Source: Ktedonobacteria bacterium (GTDB lineage Bacteria; Chloroflexota; Ktedonobacteria; Ktedonobacterales; JACDGC01). From it: a DNA stretch of 41,704 nt. Each line of letters opens with the position of its first letter. Within the stretch, counting starts at the first letter, position 1. Shown in pieces: positions 7,919 through 16,890 of this stretch. The stretch is taken from contig DAIDHM010000006.1 of assembly GCA_027459705.1 (NCBI GenBank), positions 1 to 41,704 on the forward strand, given 5' to 3'. A program made the translations under genes and the position numbers. Under the pieces are notes generated by a model. That model searched no databases. It worked only from the letters and a program-made list of their open reading frames with translations, and had not been told where the DNA came from.

Positions 7919-9223
7919 TTACTCGATCCAGAGCCCGGTCATATACGCGATAATGAAGAGTCCCTGGAGTAACCATCCCCCATTGACCATCAGGCTATCC
8001 AGCCAGGACCTGGTCCTTGCCCAGCGAGCGGCTAACCAGAAGACGGGTAAGGCTTCGAGGAGATAGCGTGCGGCCGAAGGTAAGACATACGGCAAACCGG
8101 GATCGTTAGCCGAAATCACCAGGTAAAGTAACCCCAGCATATACAGGGTAAATGCCACGGGGATGCGCCGCAGATTCGCTAGCGTCACTCCACCAAATAT
8201 GACGAGCACCGCGAGCGTAATAACCTGGAGGGCCCGATCACTTGAGAGCAACGGTGTACCGGGAAACAGCCGCCTGATGAGTTCGAACCCCGTATACCAT
8301 GGCGTCCAGTTCGCATGGTGCCAGTAGGTGTGTTCGACTTGTAAAAAAACCACAGGATTATTGAAGCGTCGCCAGAGAAAGAGCATATAGAGACCGATTG
8401 CCAGCGGCACCGCGCTCACTACCATGAGCGCGCCAGGGATATCCGCGATTCTGATTCGTTGGCGCCATGTACCCGCACGCCAGGCATCGCGGTCCCACCA
8501 GCCATGTTGGCGACCATATTCCCACGCCAGCGGGAGGATCAGAATGACGGCGGTGATACGGGTCAGGCCAGCGAGGAAAGCCATGAGTGCCGCCGCGCGC
8601 CACGCGCCTCGGCGCATAAAAAAGAGCGAGAAAGCCAGTAGCGCGATCAAGAGGCCTTCGCTATACGGCGCGGTAATGAAAAACGCCCACGGATAAGCAA
8701 ACACGATGCGTAAAAGGCGCAGGCCGCCTGCCGTTTCCTGTTCTTCTTGAGCCGCGAAGACCGCGATGCCCACGCAGGTGCCCAGGGCGATGAGATTAGA
8801 CGCAATCAGCGCTGCCGCGATTGCCTGTGACCCACCCAAAAGCAGATTCACAGCGGCGATGCAGAGCGGGTAGAGTGGAAAAAAAGCCGTTGAAGTCGCG
8901 GTTGTATAGCCCTGCGATGCCTGAAGATACCAGGGGCCGTCCCAAATAAACCAGATGTTCCAGAATGCCGGACTGTTCAATGGTTCGTGTTTGAGTACGG
9001 TTATCAGAAAAAAGGTAAAAAACGCATAGCCTAGCCGGGTGACCACCCAAAAAATCAAGGCTTGCAGCATGACGGATCGCCAATCGATCGGGGTCTGCCG
9101 CGCTGGTTGATCCTGATGTGAGGCCGCGGACGAAAATGCTGGCAGACGATGTAGGGTCACTGGCAACGTATCGTGATAGGCATGAGCAGCGAATGGCGGC
9201 TGATCGCTTTCCAATCGATGCAT
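7919..9223 (-). CDS. PIG-V/Gpi18-like membrane mannosyltransferase family protein
   Basis: 434 residues, about ten hydrophobic segments. After the first membrane segment comes a loop with WDGPWYLQASQGY and then FFPLYP, the acidic and aromatic pattern of GT-C type glycosyltransferases related to PIG-V/Gpi18. Such enzymes use a polyprenyl-phosphate sugar donor and act on the outer face of the membrane. The first ~50 residues are polar. The ATG at 9223 is directly preceded by GAGAAAGG, an unusually tight spacing, so an internal start before the first membrane segment is possible. A strong promoter lies at 9320-9348. Substrate and acceptor are unknown. Confidence 0.85.
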   Translation of the reverse strand: MHRLESDQPPFAAHAYHDTLPVTLHRLPAFSSAASHQDQPARQTPIDWRSVMLQALIFWVVTRLGYAFFTFFLITVLKHEPLNSPAFWNIWFIWDGPWYLQASQGYTTATSTAFFPLYPLCIAAVNLLLGGSQAIAAALIASNLIALGTCVGIAVFAAQEEQETAGGLRLLRIVFAYPWAFFITAPYSEGLLIALLAFSLFFMRRGAWRAAALMAFLAGLTRITAVILILPLAWEYGRQHGWWDRDAWRAGTWRQRIRIADIPGALMVVSAVPLAIGLYMLFLWRRFNNPVVFLQVEHTYWHHANWTPWYTGFELIRRLFPGTPLLSSDRALQVITLAVLVIFGGVTLANLRRIPVAFTLYMLGLLYLVISANDPGLPYVLPSAARYLLEALPVFWLAARWARTRSWLDSLMVNGGWLLQGLFIIAYMTGLWIE

Positions 9224-9319
9224 CCTTTCTCAGTGTGGGCGACATTGTACTCGACGAATGCTCCTGCGCGGTATTTCATCCATTGCATGTCCGGGCGAAA
9301 GTAGCATTCGGGTAACGCT

Positions 9320-9348
9320 ATCTTATTGCGAACCCGCCATCCTGTCAA
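9320..9348 (-). promoter_or_regulatory. Strong sigma70-like promoter for the PIG-V-like gene
   Basis: On the minus strand a consensus TTGACA (9343-9348) is followed after 17 bases by TAAGAT (9320-9325). Transcription would start near 9313, giving a leader of about 90 bases. It lies after the mazG-like gene, so the glycosyltransferase need not depend on read-through. Confidence 0.65.
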
Positions 9349-9393
9349 TCGTTCTCAACATACCTATCACCATAAGTCCAAACATCAGACCAA

Positions 9394-10959
9394 TTATACC
9401 GCGTTGTCGGCGGCCTTGGCGGCCTGCCATAAGGCAACCTGCGCATCGCGATCCAGTTCCTCGAAGTTTGCGCCTTGAGTCAAAGCCAGTTGTTCCATCA
9501 ACACAAAGCGGCGTCGAAATTTCTCATTGGCGCCGCGCAAAGCCACTTCAGCATCAATCTCCAGCCGACGCGCGAGGGCCACGACCGTGAAGAGGAGATC
9601 GCCGAGTTCGTCCACGCGTTCTGCCTGTGTCTGAGCCGCCTGCACTTCGGCGATCTCCTCCGCGGCTTTCGCCAACCAATCGTCAATTGTTGGCCAATCG
9701 AATCCAGCTTTTACCGCGCGCCGCTGCATCTGATGGGCGGCGGCGAGCGCGGCCATGTGCCGCGGCGTGGATTTCAGGCGGCTTTCAAAGGTCGGAGACG
9801 CGGGCGATGCTGAGGTCCGTTCGGTTCGTTTGATCTCTTCCCAGTTGCGCACTACCTGCTCGGCGCCATCGACCGTCACGTCGCCAAAGACATGCGGGTG
9901 GCGCCTGATGAGTTTGCGAGTGATCGACTCGATGACATCGCCCAGGCTGAAAGCTTCTTCCATCTGGGCAATTTCGGCATGCAAATAGACCTGCAGGAGA
10001 AGATCTCCCAGTTCTTCCGCCAGATGTTCAGGGTCGTCGGCGAATTCTTCAATGGCGTCGGCCACTTCCGCCGCCTCTTCCAACACATAGGGGAGGAGTG
10101 AGCGATGGGTCTGTTCGCGATCCCAGGGGCAGCCATCGGGAGCGCGCAAACGCGCGATGACAACGCGCAGGGCTTCAGGGGTGCGCGCAATTCGTAAAGA
10201 ACGTTCTGGAATCGCTGGCACATAGAGGCTCGTCAGGTGGTCAGGAAACTCGCCATGATCGATCGTACTGAGCAATTGCGTCTGTGTAGCTTCTTCAGGC
10301 AGCCCTGCGGCACGAATCAGGATCACTTCCGTATCGGCGGGATAGACCTCGAGAAGGGCTAATTTGGCGGCGCTCGCCATCCGGCGGTTGAAGACCTGGG
10401 TCACGATGATGGGATGTCGCGTGGTCAAGATCCCTGCGACTTGCTGTGGCGCCAATCCAGCCAGTTCGGTCGCATCGATGATCTGTAGACCTTGCTCGAT
10501 GGGATCTAAAGCGAGCGCCTCGCAGATAGGTTCAATAAACGAAAGACCGGCGACAATTTGGGTTGTGACACCACGATCTAAAGCGAGCTTCTGCAGAATC
10601 CGCACGGAAGTCTCACCGACCAGCGGATGACCAGGCACCGCATAGATCAGATCTGTGGACTGAGCTGATTGATCCAACGTGTCCGGGCGTTGTGCCATAT
10701 CTAGCAAGCGATGAGCCATTTGCACATACAGACTCTCCCAATCTTCCGCTTGCTCGTAGAGCTCATCAAAGGAAACGAGCGAAAGGTCAGGGCGCAACGT
10801 GCGCAACGCATCAACTGTAGGATGACGTAGCGTGCGGAAGATCATGTTGTTGCTGGCGAGGATCAGTTGCTGCGCGGCGATGGTCACATCTTCCCACGCG
10901 CCCGGGCCCAGTCCCACGATGATGATGCGCTTGACCGCGGGAGCTTGCTGGTGTGTCAT
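9394..10959 (-). CDS. mazG: YabN-type tetrapyrrole methylase/MazG nucleotide pyrophosphohydrolase
   Basis: 521 residues with two parts. Residues ~1-235 are a SAM-dependent tetrapyrrole (corrin/porphyrin) methylase-like domain starting with IIIVGLGPG and containing YAVPGHPLVGE. Residues ~262-515 hold MazG: PDGCPWDREQTH near 273-284, the metal-binding helix LEEAAEVADAIEE, then ELGDLLLQV, and a second MazG half with EEIAEVQAA and ELGDLLFTVVALARR. MazG hydrolyses NTPs to NMP and PPi and clears aberrant nucleotides. The two-domain form is that of Bacillus YabN. It is 33 bases downstream of the PpiC lipoprotein gene and very probably cotranscribed with it. Confidence 0.95.
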   Translation of the reverse strand: MTHQQAPAVKRIIIVGLGPGAWEDVTIAAQQLILASNNMIFRTLRHPTVDALRTLRPDLSLVSFDELYEQAEDWESLYVQMAHRLLDMAQRPDTLDQSAQSTDLIYAVPGHPLVGETSVRILQKLALDRGVTTQIVAGLSFIEPICEALALDPIEQGLQIIDATELAGLAPQQVAGILTTRHPIIVTQVFNRRMASAAKLALLEVYPADTEVILIRAAGLPEEATQTQLLSTIDHGEFPDHLTSLYVPAIPERSLRIARTPEALRVVIARLRAPDGCPWDREQTHRSLLPYVLEEAAEVADAIEEFADDPEHLAEELGDLLLQVYLHAEIAQMEEAFSLGDVIESITRKLIRRHPHVFGDVTVDGAEQVVRNWEEIKRTERTSASPASPTFESRLKSTPRHMAALAAAHQMQRRAVKAGFDWPTIDDWLAKAAEEIAEVQAAQTQAERVDELGDLLFTVVALARRLEIDAEVALRGANEKFRRRFVLMEQLALTQGANFEELDRDAQVALWQAAKAADNAV

Positions 10960-10992
10960 GGTACTCTTTCTTTACTTGCTTGTTGACCGTAC

Positions 10993-11967
10993 CTAGCCTG
11001 AAATGTTGATGTGGGGAACTCCACACGCCTGCCCGCTCGTATTGCCGCACCAATCGACATGAATCGAGATATGCGCGGCGTCGAGCAGCGAGTAAGTGAC
11101 ATAATTAATAGCTGCGCTGAGCACTGTTAAGGACCCTTGAATGACAGGTACGGTATTATCCAGAGTCGAAAGAGTCTGTGAGCTGATGCTCTCGACTCTC
11201 ACCAGGGTCCACCCAAACTCCGGGGTCTGGACAACTGCAATCGCGTCGGGTTTGGGGGTCTGTGGCGCGAAGATGACTTTATCGATTGCGCTCGGGAGGA
11301 TGCCGGGGGGAAGCGCGCCGATATCGCCGCCCTGGGCATGTGCCGGGTCAGTCGACTGTTTGGTAGCTAGTGTGGTCCAATCAGCGCCTGCCTGCACCTG
11401 TTTCTCCAGATCAAGTGCCATTGCTTTCGTTGGCACAGAGATGATCTGGACCCGCGCGATCGGCACACTTTGCGTGGTCAGAAATGTATTGCCATAGATG
11501 CGCTGGATGACCAGGTAGCGATAGGATTCGGGCGTGAGAATATTTTGCTGCACGAGCGGCGCATATTGCACTTTCAGTTGCACAAAGTCAGACTGGGTCT
11601 GTGATGTAATCTGACTATCGAGGGTCGCGAGTGGTACGGTCAGTTTTTTCTGGGCAATAAGCGATAGTAATTGTTGTTTCCAGAGAATGTTGGTCATCAA
11701 GATCGTCAGGGCCTGCGCCTGCGCATTGACAAGATCCGCGCGGCCGGTCGGCGTTTGCCAGGTGGGGAGACTATTTTGTAAGCCGTCGACGGCATAGAGC
11801 AAACGCGTCGCCTTCAAATACTGGTCCATCGTGATAGTCTGCCCATTGACCGTTGCCGCGACATTCACTTGCGCAGGGCTAGAGCATCCCGCCAGCATAG
11901 TACCCAGCAGGAGGATCACTACGCCTACCCAGGCACCCTTACGTCCCACATGTTCCACTCGCCCCAT
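10993..11967 (-). CDS. SurA/PpiC-like peptidyl-prolyl isomerase lipoprotein
   Basis: 324 residues from ATG 11967, which has GAGGGG nine bases upstream; ATG at 11976 abuts the same site and is less likely. The N-terminus is a lipoprotein signal: basic start, hydrophobic GVVILLLGTM, lipobox LAGC with Cys28. A SurA-like N-terminal helical region (TVNGQTITMDQYLKA) covers about 35-160. A parvulin/PpiC domain lies at about 170-270 (DWTTLATKQSTDPAHAQGG, IGALPPG, GWTLVRVESI). Such proteins fold exported polypeptides outside the membrane, like PrsA of Gram-positives. The C-terminus carries a Cys pair (DWCGNTSGQACG). It heads a probable operon with the mazG-like gene. Confidence 0.9.
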   Translation of the reverse strand: MGRVEHVGRKGAWVGVVILLLGTMLAGCSSPAQVNVAATVNGQTITMDQYLKATRLLYAVDGLQNSLPTWQTPTGRADLVNAQAQALTILMTNILWKQQLLSLIAQKKLTVPLATLDSQITSQTQSDFVQLKVQYAPLVQQNILTPESYRYLVIQRIYGNTFLTTQSVPIARVQIISVPTKAMALDLEKQVQAGADWTTLATKQSTDPAHAQGGDIGALPPGILPSAIDKVIFAPQTPKPDAIAVVQTPEFGWTLVRVESISSQTLSTLDNTVPVIQGSLTVLSAAINYVTYSLLDAAHISIHVDWCGNTSGQACGVPHINISG

Positions 11968-12011
11968 GACACCCATCCCCTCACGACATCAGCTTTCATG
12001 GTTCCTTCTGG

Positions 12012-12040
12012 ATGATAGCATCCCCCTCTCGCCGCGTCAA
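12012..12040 (-). promoter_or_regulatory. Strong sigma70-like promoter for the PpiC lipoprotein-mazG operon
   Basis: Minus strand: TTGACG at 12035-12040, 17-base spacer, TATCAT at 12012-12017. Transcription would start near 12005, about 38 bases before the ATG at 11967. Confidence 0.65.
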
Positions 12041-12072
12041 ATCGCGCTCCAATTTGGGGGAAAATCGCAAAC

Positions 12073-13479
12073 TCACCCAGCCGCCCAGACCTCACAGATC
12101 CCATCCACACGCGCAATGGCGAGGGTGGGTTGATGACCTGGTTGCGCGAAACTCAATGTCGCAACGGGCGATGGGAGCTCCCAACTCTGAATGCGTTGCC
12201 CGGTTGCCGTGGCCCACAGGACGATATGGGTGCCATCCGGTGGGGCGAGCGCCAGGAGCGCGCCATCTGGTGAGAGGGCCGCGATGGTTTCCTGTGGCAA
12301 AGGGCCAGTCAAAAGATCGACATGTTTCCCATAACGCACATCGTACAACCGCATGGCGCGGTCTTCCAGGTGTAATGCAACGATGAATCCCAGTGCAGAG
12401 ACGGCGACCGGGTAGCCTAAAGCGCGGGCGGGAAAGACGATTTGGCCGGCTGGTTGTGGTTGTGTGGCCGCGACGCGCCCATGAGATTTTAAGCTCCAGA
12501 GCCTTAAGATACTGGCCTGTTGTACCGCGCCGCCGCCTGGTCCGGTCGCGAAGGTGAAGAGCAGTTCGCCATCCCAGGAGAGCGAGCGAAGATGAATGCG
12601 GGGGCCACGAGTGCCGGGAACATGCGGCTCCTCACAGCGGAGGGGTATCGACCAGAGCGGCGAAATCATCGCTGAAGTTTCCAGAGGACGTGTTAAGACA
12701 TCGGTACCAAAATGGCCGGTATCGGTCCATTTGAAGGGGTCGCTCTCCGCCAGAGAGAGCGGGGCCGCGGGGAGCGCCATGCGCGCGAAAGCGGGTGTGT
12801 CGTAGAGCACCCCATCGATAGCGCCGCTTGGCCCATTGATCGTGCTCTTCCAGATGGTTTGGCGAGTGCCAACGTTCCAAATTTGGACACCATGGTAGAG
12901 GCCCCAGGCCATCGCAAAGCGACCATTGGGTGAGAGGCGCAGATCGCGAACGACCCCAGGCTGAGCCATCTCGGATTGCAGTCGAAAACTCGCGACGCGT
13001 TGATGTGCTTGCAAGCTCCACAGTTCGATATGTCCATCACTGGTGGCAACGCCGAGCATGTCGCCTTGTTGCGCGAAAGCCAGCGCGCTCATCGGGCCAT
13101 CTAATCCCTCGATGGTCCGGTAGAGTCGGAGGGGACCCGCCTCAGACCGTGACTGACGCACCACTTGCCCGGTACTTCCCGGTCGGGGTCGGGAGGGTGT
13201 GGGTCGGTAGACCAGATCAGGTGCCGACGAAACTTGCGGCGCGAAACCATAGTGCAGATCATACTCGCGTCGCCGCGAGGGATCGCTCAATGTGGCATAG
13301 GCCGCATTCAAGCGTTTCATCATATCAACCCCGCGCTCACCAGCGATATCTGGATGATACTTCCGCGCAAGCTGGCGATATGCCTGGCGAATTTGATCTT
13401 CAGTCGCATTCACACCGAGCCCTAACGTTCCATAGTAATCGGCGTCATCGCCTGAGGAATTGCGGTTTGGAATGGCCAC
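12073..13479 (-). CDS. DnaJ-domain protein with WD40-like repeats
   Basis: 468 residues from GTG, with GGAGAG about eight bases upstream. Residues ~14-77 are a J domain (DYYGTLGLGVNATEDQIRQA) with the HPD motif at 42-44 that stimulates DnaK ATPase. No Gly/Phe region or zinc domain follows. A Pro/Arg-rich linker leads to residues ~115-468, which show WD40-type blades (DGHIELWSLQ, VQIWNVGTR, LRLWSLKSHG, MRLYDVRYGK, HIVLWATATG, ICEVWAAG), probably a single beta propeller. It should recruit a DnaK-type chaperone to targets held by the propeller. It lies 245 bases downstream of a pseudokinase gene on the same strand. J-WD40 fusions are uncommon, and no target can be named. Confidence 0.9.
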   Translation of the reverse strand: MAIPNRNSSGDDADYYGTLGLGVNATEDQIRQAYRQLARKYHPDIAGERGVDMMKRLNAAYATLSDPSRRREYDLHYGFAPQVSSAPDLVYRPTPSRPRPGSTGQVVRQSRSEAGPLRLYRTIEGLDGPMSALAFAQQGDMLGVATSDGHIELWSLQAHQRVASFRLQSEMAQPGVVRDLRLSPNGRFAMAWGLYHGVQIWNVGTRQTIWKSTINGPSGAIDGVLYDTPAFARMALPAAPLSLAESDPFKWTDTGHFGTDVLTRPLETSAMISPLWSIPLRCEEPHVPGTRGPRIHLRSLSWDGELLFTFATGPGGGAVQQASILRLWSLKSHGRVAATQPQPAGQIVFPARALGYPVAVSALGFIVALHLEDRAMRLYDVRYGKHVDLLTGPLPQETIAALSPDGALLALAPPDGTHIVLWATATGQRIQSWELPSPVATLSFAQPGHQPTLAIARVDGICEVWAAG

Positions 13480-13651
13480 CCTTCGCTCTCCATTGCTGAC
13501 CTTTGATCACGCTGGGCTACCGCCTGGCGCTCACCTACGACTACGCTGATCCGCACTCGACTTTGCCTGACTGTATGAGCACTTGTCCGGAACGAAGCTC
13601 TCCTTGACTTCACCTCTGGCTGGTAGATTGGAATCCCTCCGGCTGATCATC

Positions 13652-13680
13652 ATTGTACAAGGGTTTGCAAGCAGCAAGAG
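13652..13680 (-). promoter_or_regulatory. Weak promoter candidate for the DnaJ-WD40 gene
   Basis: Minus strand: TACAAT at 13652-13657 with CTCTTG 17 bases upstream (13675-13680). The -10 is good but the -35 is poor. It lies in the 245-base gap after the pseudokinase gene. Confidence 0.25.
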
Positions 13681-13724
13681 CTTCGCATCAAGATTGAGCC
13701 GCAAAATCTCTCCACTATGCCATA

Positions 13725-16412
13725 TCAAGATGGTATATCGAGCGCGTGAATAAGTGTTAACATTGGTTGCCCGCTTACTGGATGGTTGATCGGCAAGATC
13801 ATGATATCCGCTACGAAGGGATCTTCGTGCAGCGACATGCCATATGCCGTGCGGAACTGAAATGTCAGACGATCCGCCATGCCCTGAGGTGTGGGTCGGA
13901 GTGCGGTTACGGTCAAAGTCGCTTCGCTCAATCCACCTTCCGCGGGTAACTGTAAGGCGAGACGTTTGATGGGCAGATAAAAAGCCTCGGAATGATACTC
14001 CACTTCGATGATGGCCGTGCTATCTCCAGTATTTTTTCCAGTTGTGTGGCTGGTCGGCCACCGCTGGACGCGTACCAGAATCGAATAGACATGCTTGGGA
14101 AACATCTGGCGCGGCAACACGACCGTACCTGTCGCTGTGACGGTGTGAGCCTGGGGTTGTTGCAAGGCACCCCGCAGTCTGCCTAAAATTTGCTGCAATG
14201 GACGGGAAGGGGTGCGCGTCGTGGGGATGTTCGTTGCCGATACATTGGCAATGATAGTCTGGTCAGCTGGTTCAGCTGACTCACTCGACCCGGTGGCTTC
14301 CGGGGCGATGTTGGCAGATTCGGACGATGCTCTGTCCTCATCCCGTGGGGTCGGGTTTTCCGTGCTGGCGTCAGGTTTCCCGGTATTCGCAAGCGATCCA
14401 AACTGCAACACCCGCGATGGCGGAAGACTGGATTCAGGGACGGGAGTAGCAGTGGTGGGATCAACAGGTCGCTCATCCGACAACCACATTGCCAGTGTTG
14501 ATCCAGCAGAGGTCTGCTCGGTATCCGTGACTGGCTTTGCCGCGCGATCATCAGTGAAACCCTCGTGTGCCGTCGCTAGAGGGTCCCATGTATCGGCAGT
14601 GGCCGAATCAGCGTGCCCAGCTTCGGGGGCAATTTCGGGTTCGCTCGCAGGATCATGCGACGACGCCTCGGCTTGCTCCGCATCCTCCTTGTTATGGGGG
14701 TGGCCCACAAGTATGAATCCTGTCCCCGCCATGGCCGCGCCCAGCGCCCCCGCGAGCAGCGCCGCATCGCGGGGTGGAGCTGGTGGCGCGGTGTAGGCTA
14801 CTCCAGGATCATCGAAGGGAGCGATAGACTCAGGTGTGGCCGCCGAGCCTGGATCATCGAATGGTGTGACCTGAATGGCACTGTGTGCATCCGTTGCGCT
14901 GGATGCCAGGGTCTCCGCGCTAGTCTGACCGATAACGCTGGGAGGGGAAGATTCACCTGCGTCCTCGGCAGTGAGGTCATGGGTGGGCAGCCCGCTTATA
15001 TCGTCGCTGTTTTGCGACTCATCCAGCGATTCGTAATCGAAAAATTCTCCTTGCGTCAATGCTGATTGACGATCGGCATCGAAATCTGTCGCTGAGAGGA
15101 GTCGGAGCGTGAAGAATGTAATGGGGAGACGCTCCTCACCTTCTGGATCAGTCGGCGTTGCGGCGAGGTTATTGGTGGGTTCGGCCTTCTGCCAGTCAAG
15201 CAAACTCAAGGGCGCATCTTCAGAAGCAGGTGAATCAGCTGGTGTGGCTACCGTGGCGGAGTCTGGATCTCCCGCGGCAGTGGTGTTCGTAGCGAGTAGG
15301 GCATTATCAGACACCAGGGCAGGCGCTGCATCCGCGCTCGAGGCGGCGGCCTCTGTGTGAGCGCCGGGGGCAGGCACGGCGTCGTCCACCCCATCGTAAG
15401 CTTTGTCTGTCAGGCGTACGACCGGTCGTGGAGCGGTGGAACTTAATCCTGCCTCCAAGGCATCCACATCGAGCGGCGCAACGGGATCATGATGCAGGAG
15501 ATCTTCGCGCGTCATGACCAGGGTCGGCGGTTCTTCGAGTCGCTCATCATTCGTCAAGATAGGACCGGGAGATCCCGTATTCCCGCGTTCGACTGGTAAA
15601 GCGGCAACCAGCGCCTCGCGGAGCATGGCAATGGTCGGCCAGCGATCGGCGGGATTTTCCGCCAGTCCGCGCATGATGGCATGCACGAGCTCGCGCGACA
15701 GGTCGGGCCGCAGATCCGCCAGCATCTCTTCGCGTGCGGGGTCATCCGGATGCCAGAGCCGACGCGTGAGAAGATAATGTAAGGAAGCGCAGAGCCCATA
15801 GACATCGGAGAGCGTATCGCATTGGTTTTTGCGTAATTCCGGAGCGACGGCTCCTCGCGGCAAGGCGGAAGCCAGTGCCGCGGGCGAGACCAGACCAAGC
15901 GGGATTGCAAATCCCAGGAGTTGCAAGCGATCTTCAGCCGTGACGAAGAGCGATCCGGGGCTGAGATCGCCGATCATCCATTCCGGAAGCCTGGAAGCCA
16001 GGAAAATGATGCCGTCCGCCGCCTGGACCATCCAGCGAATCGCAGAGGTGGGCAGGATCGGTGCGTGTTTATTGCGCATAATTTGTTCGATGGTCTGACC
16101 ACCGCCGATAGCCATCACAAAGAACAGGGTTTCATTCTCGACAAAGATGACCTGTATTGGCGTGGTCATCGTATGTGAATACTCGAGCAATGGCGCCGCA
16201 CGGTTCAGCGAGATAGTTGCCTGTATTTGACCCGGTGTCGAAAACTCGATCAGCGTCATAACCTGTTGGGAAGCCACCTCACGTACACGATACAAAGCCA
16301 GGGCTGGTCCAACCGCGAGCAAAAAATCAATGCGAAATCGCCCCGTGTAGAGGAGAGTGCCAGGGGCAAGTTTTCCAATGGGTCGCAATTCAGCGCCGGG
16401 TGGTGTGAGCAT
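13725..16412 (-). CDS. Large protein with degenerate protein-kinase domain (pseudokinase)
   Basis: 895 residues from ATG 16412, with GAAAGG seven bases upstream; ATG 16427 lacks a site. Residues ~15-275 follow the eukaryote-like kinase fold, but the VAIK Lys position reads VMTLIEF and the DFG motif reads LGFA (~166-169). The catalytic-loop Asp survives (IGDLSPGSLFV, Asp149), as do APE-like VAPEL (189-193), SDVYGL (Asp203) and the C-lobe LAENPADRWPT. This predicts weak or absent phosphotransfer. A ~480-residue acidic, Ala/Ser/Thr/Pro-rich region follows, with a weak hydrophobic stretch at ~548-569. The last ~130 residues look beta-rich (PRQMFPKHVYSILVRVQRWP) and match no family I know. It may scaffold with the DnaJ-WD40 neighbour. 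Confidence 0.85.
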   Translation of the reverse strand: MLTPPGAELRPIGKLAPGTLLYTGRFRIDFLLAVGPALALYRVREVASQQVMTLIEFSTPGQIQATISLNRAAPLLEYSHTMTTPIQVIFVENETLFFVMAIGGGQTIEQIMRNKHAPILPTSAIRWMVQAADGIIFLASRLPEWMIGDLSPGSLFVTAEDRLQLLGFAIPLGLVSPAALASALPRGAVAPELRKNQCDTLSDVYGLCASLHYLLTRRLWHPDDPAREEMLADLRPDLSRELVHAIMRGLAENPADRWPTIAMLREALVAALPVERGNTGSPGPILTNDERLEEPPTLVMTREDLLHHDPVAPLDVDALEAGLSSTAPRPVVRLTDKAYDGVDDAVPAPGAHTEAAASSADAAPALVSDNALLATNTTAAGDPDSATVATPADSPASEDAPLSLLDWQKAEPTNNLAATPTDPEGEERLPITFFTLRLLSATDFDADRQSALTQGEFFDYESLDESQNSDDISGLPTHDLTAEDAGESSPPSVIGQTSAETLASSATDAHSAIQVTPFDDPGSAATPESIAPFDDPGVAYTAPPAPPRDAALLAGALGAAMAGTGFILVGHPHNKEDAEQAEASSHDPASEPEIAPEAGHADSATADTWDPLATAHEGFTDDRAAKPVTDTEQTSAGSTLAMWLSDERPVDPTTATPVPESSLPPSRVLQFGSLANTGKPDASTENPTPRDEDRASSESANIAPEATGSSESAEPADQTIIANVSATNIPTTRTPSRPLQQILGRLRGALQQPQAHTVTATGTVVLPRQMFPKHVYSILVRVQRWPTSHTTGKNTGDSTAIIEVEYHSEAFYLPIKRLALQLPAEGGLSEATLTVTALRPTPQGMADRLTFQFRTAYGMSLHEDPFVADIMILPINHPVSGQPMLTLIHALDIPS

Positions 16413-16427
16413 ATATGAACCTTTCAT

Positions 16428-16890
16428 TGGCTCTGGTACGTCATATTGGCTCCCTGACGATGCACCAGCTATTTGTCTCTCTGTGAATTGGCATTCTCAA
16501 CCGTCATTGTATCCTTTATCGCAAAAAATGGGCAACAACAGGCCGGTTCGGCTACTCTCAGCGATCAACAAAAGAAATTTATACTATCTAACGTCAGTAT
16601 CGTTTAAGCCGCGAGGTCAATCATGATCGCGCGTCTCTCAGCATGGCGCCCGCCACCATAGATGGTGTTGGCGAGGCGTCGGGGAGCCACGGGCGGCCGC
16701 CTCTACCGCGGAGCGGGTTCCCGCGCGGATGTTTCCGTGCGACTCCCACGAAATACCAGGCATTCGGCAGGCACTGCTGCTGAAGCCTCTCATCACTGCT
16801 GGCCAAACCGGTCCCCCGCGCTCACCGTATTCCGTGATATAGTAGTTTTGATCTGTTGTTTGTCTGCTCTCTGTTTCCGTGGAGGTAGGA
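16428..16890. other. Divergent intergenic region, pseudokinase / STAND ATPase
   Basis: This gap holds the promoter candidate of the pseudokinase (16506-16535) in its left half. The right half (about 16630-16840) is much more GC-rich, like the ATPase gene that follows. No convincing promoter for the ATPase, no gene and no strong repeat was seen. Confidence 0.5.
16506..16535 (-). promoter_or_regulatory. Putative sigma70 promoter for the pseudokinase gene
   Basis: Minus strand: TTGCCC at 16530-16535, 18-base spacer, TACAAT at 16506-16511. Transcription would start near 16499, about 87 bases before the ATG at 16412. Confidence 0.45.

Noticed and set aside
8281-8297. GTTCGAA-type T-loop-like strings (also near 22619) suggesting tRNA
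   Set aside because: Both lie inside well-supported genes and no cloverleaf or acceptor stem can be drawn around them.
11925-11999. A 24-codon Trp-rich frame (four Trp) overlapping the start of the PpiC lipoprotein gene, with AGAAGGA upstream
   Set aside because: The mapped -10 box puts the transcript start near 12005, inside or after its ribosome-binding site, and most of the frame overlaps the true gene. An attenuator peptide is unlikely.
13531-13728. A 65-codon frame starting TTG and overlapping the pseudokinase stop
   Set aside because: No ribosome-binding site and a composition like noncoding DNA. The overlap alone is weak evidence.
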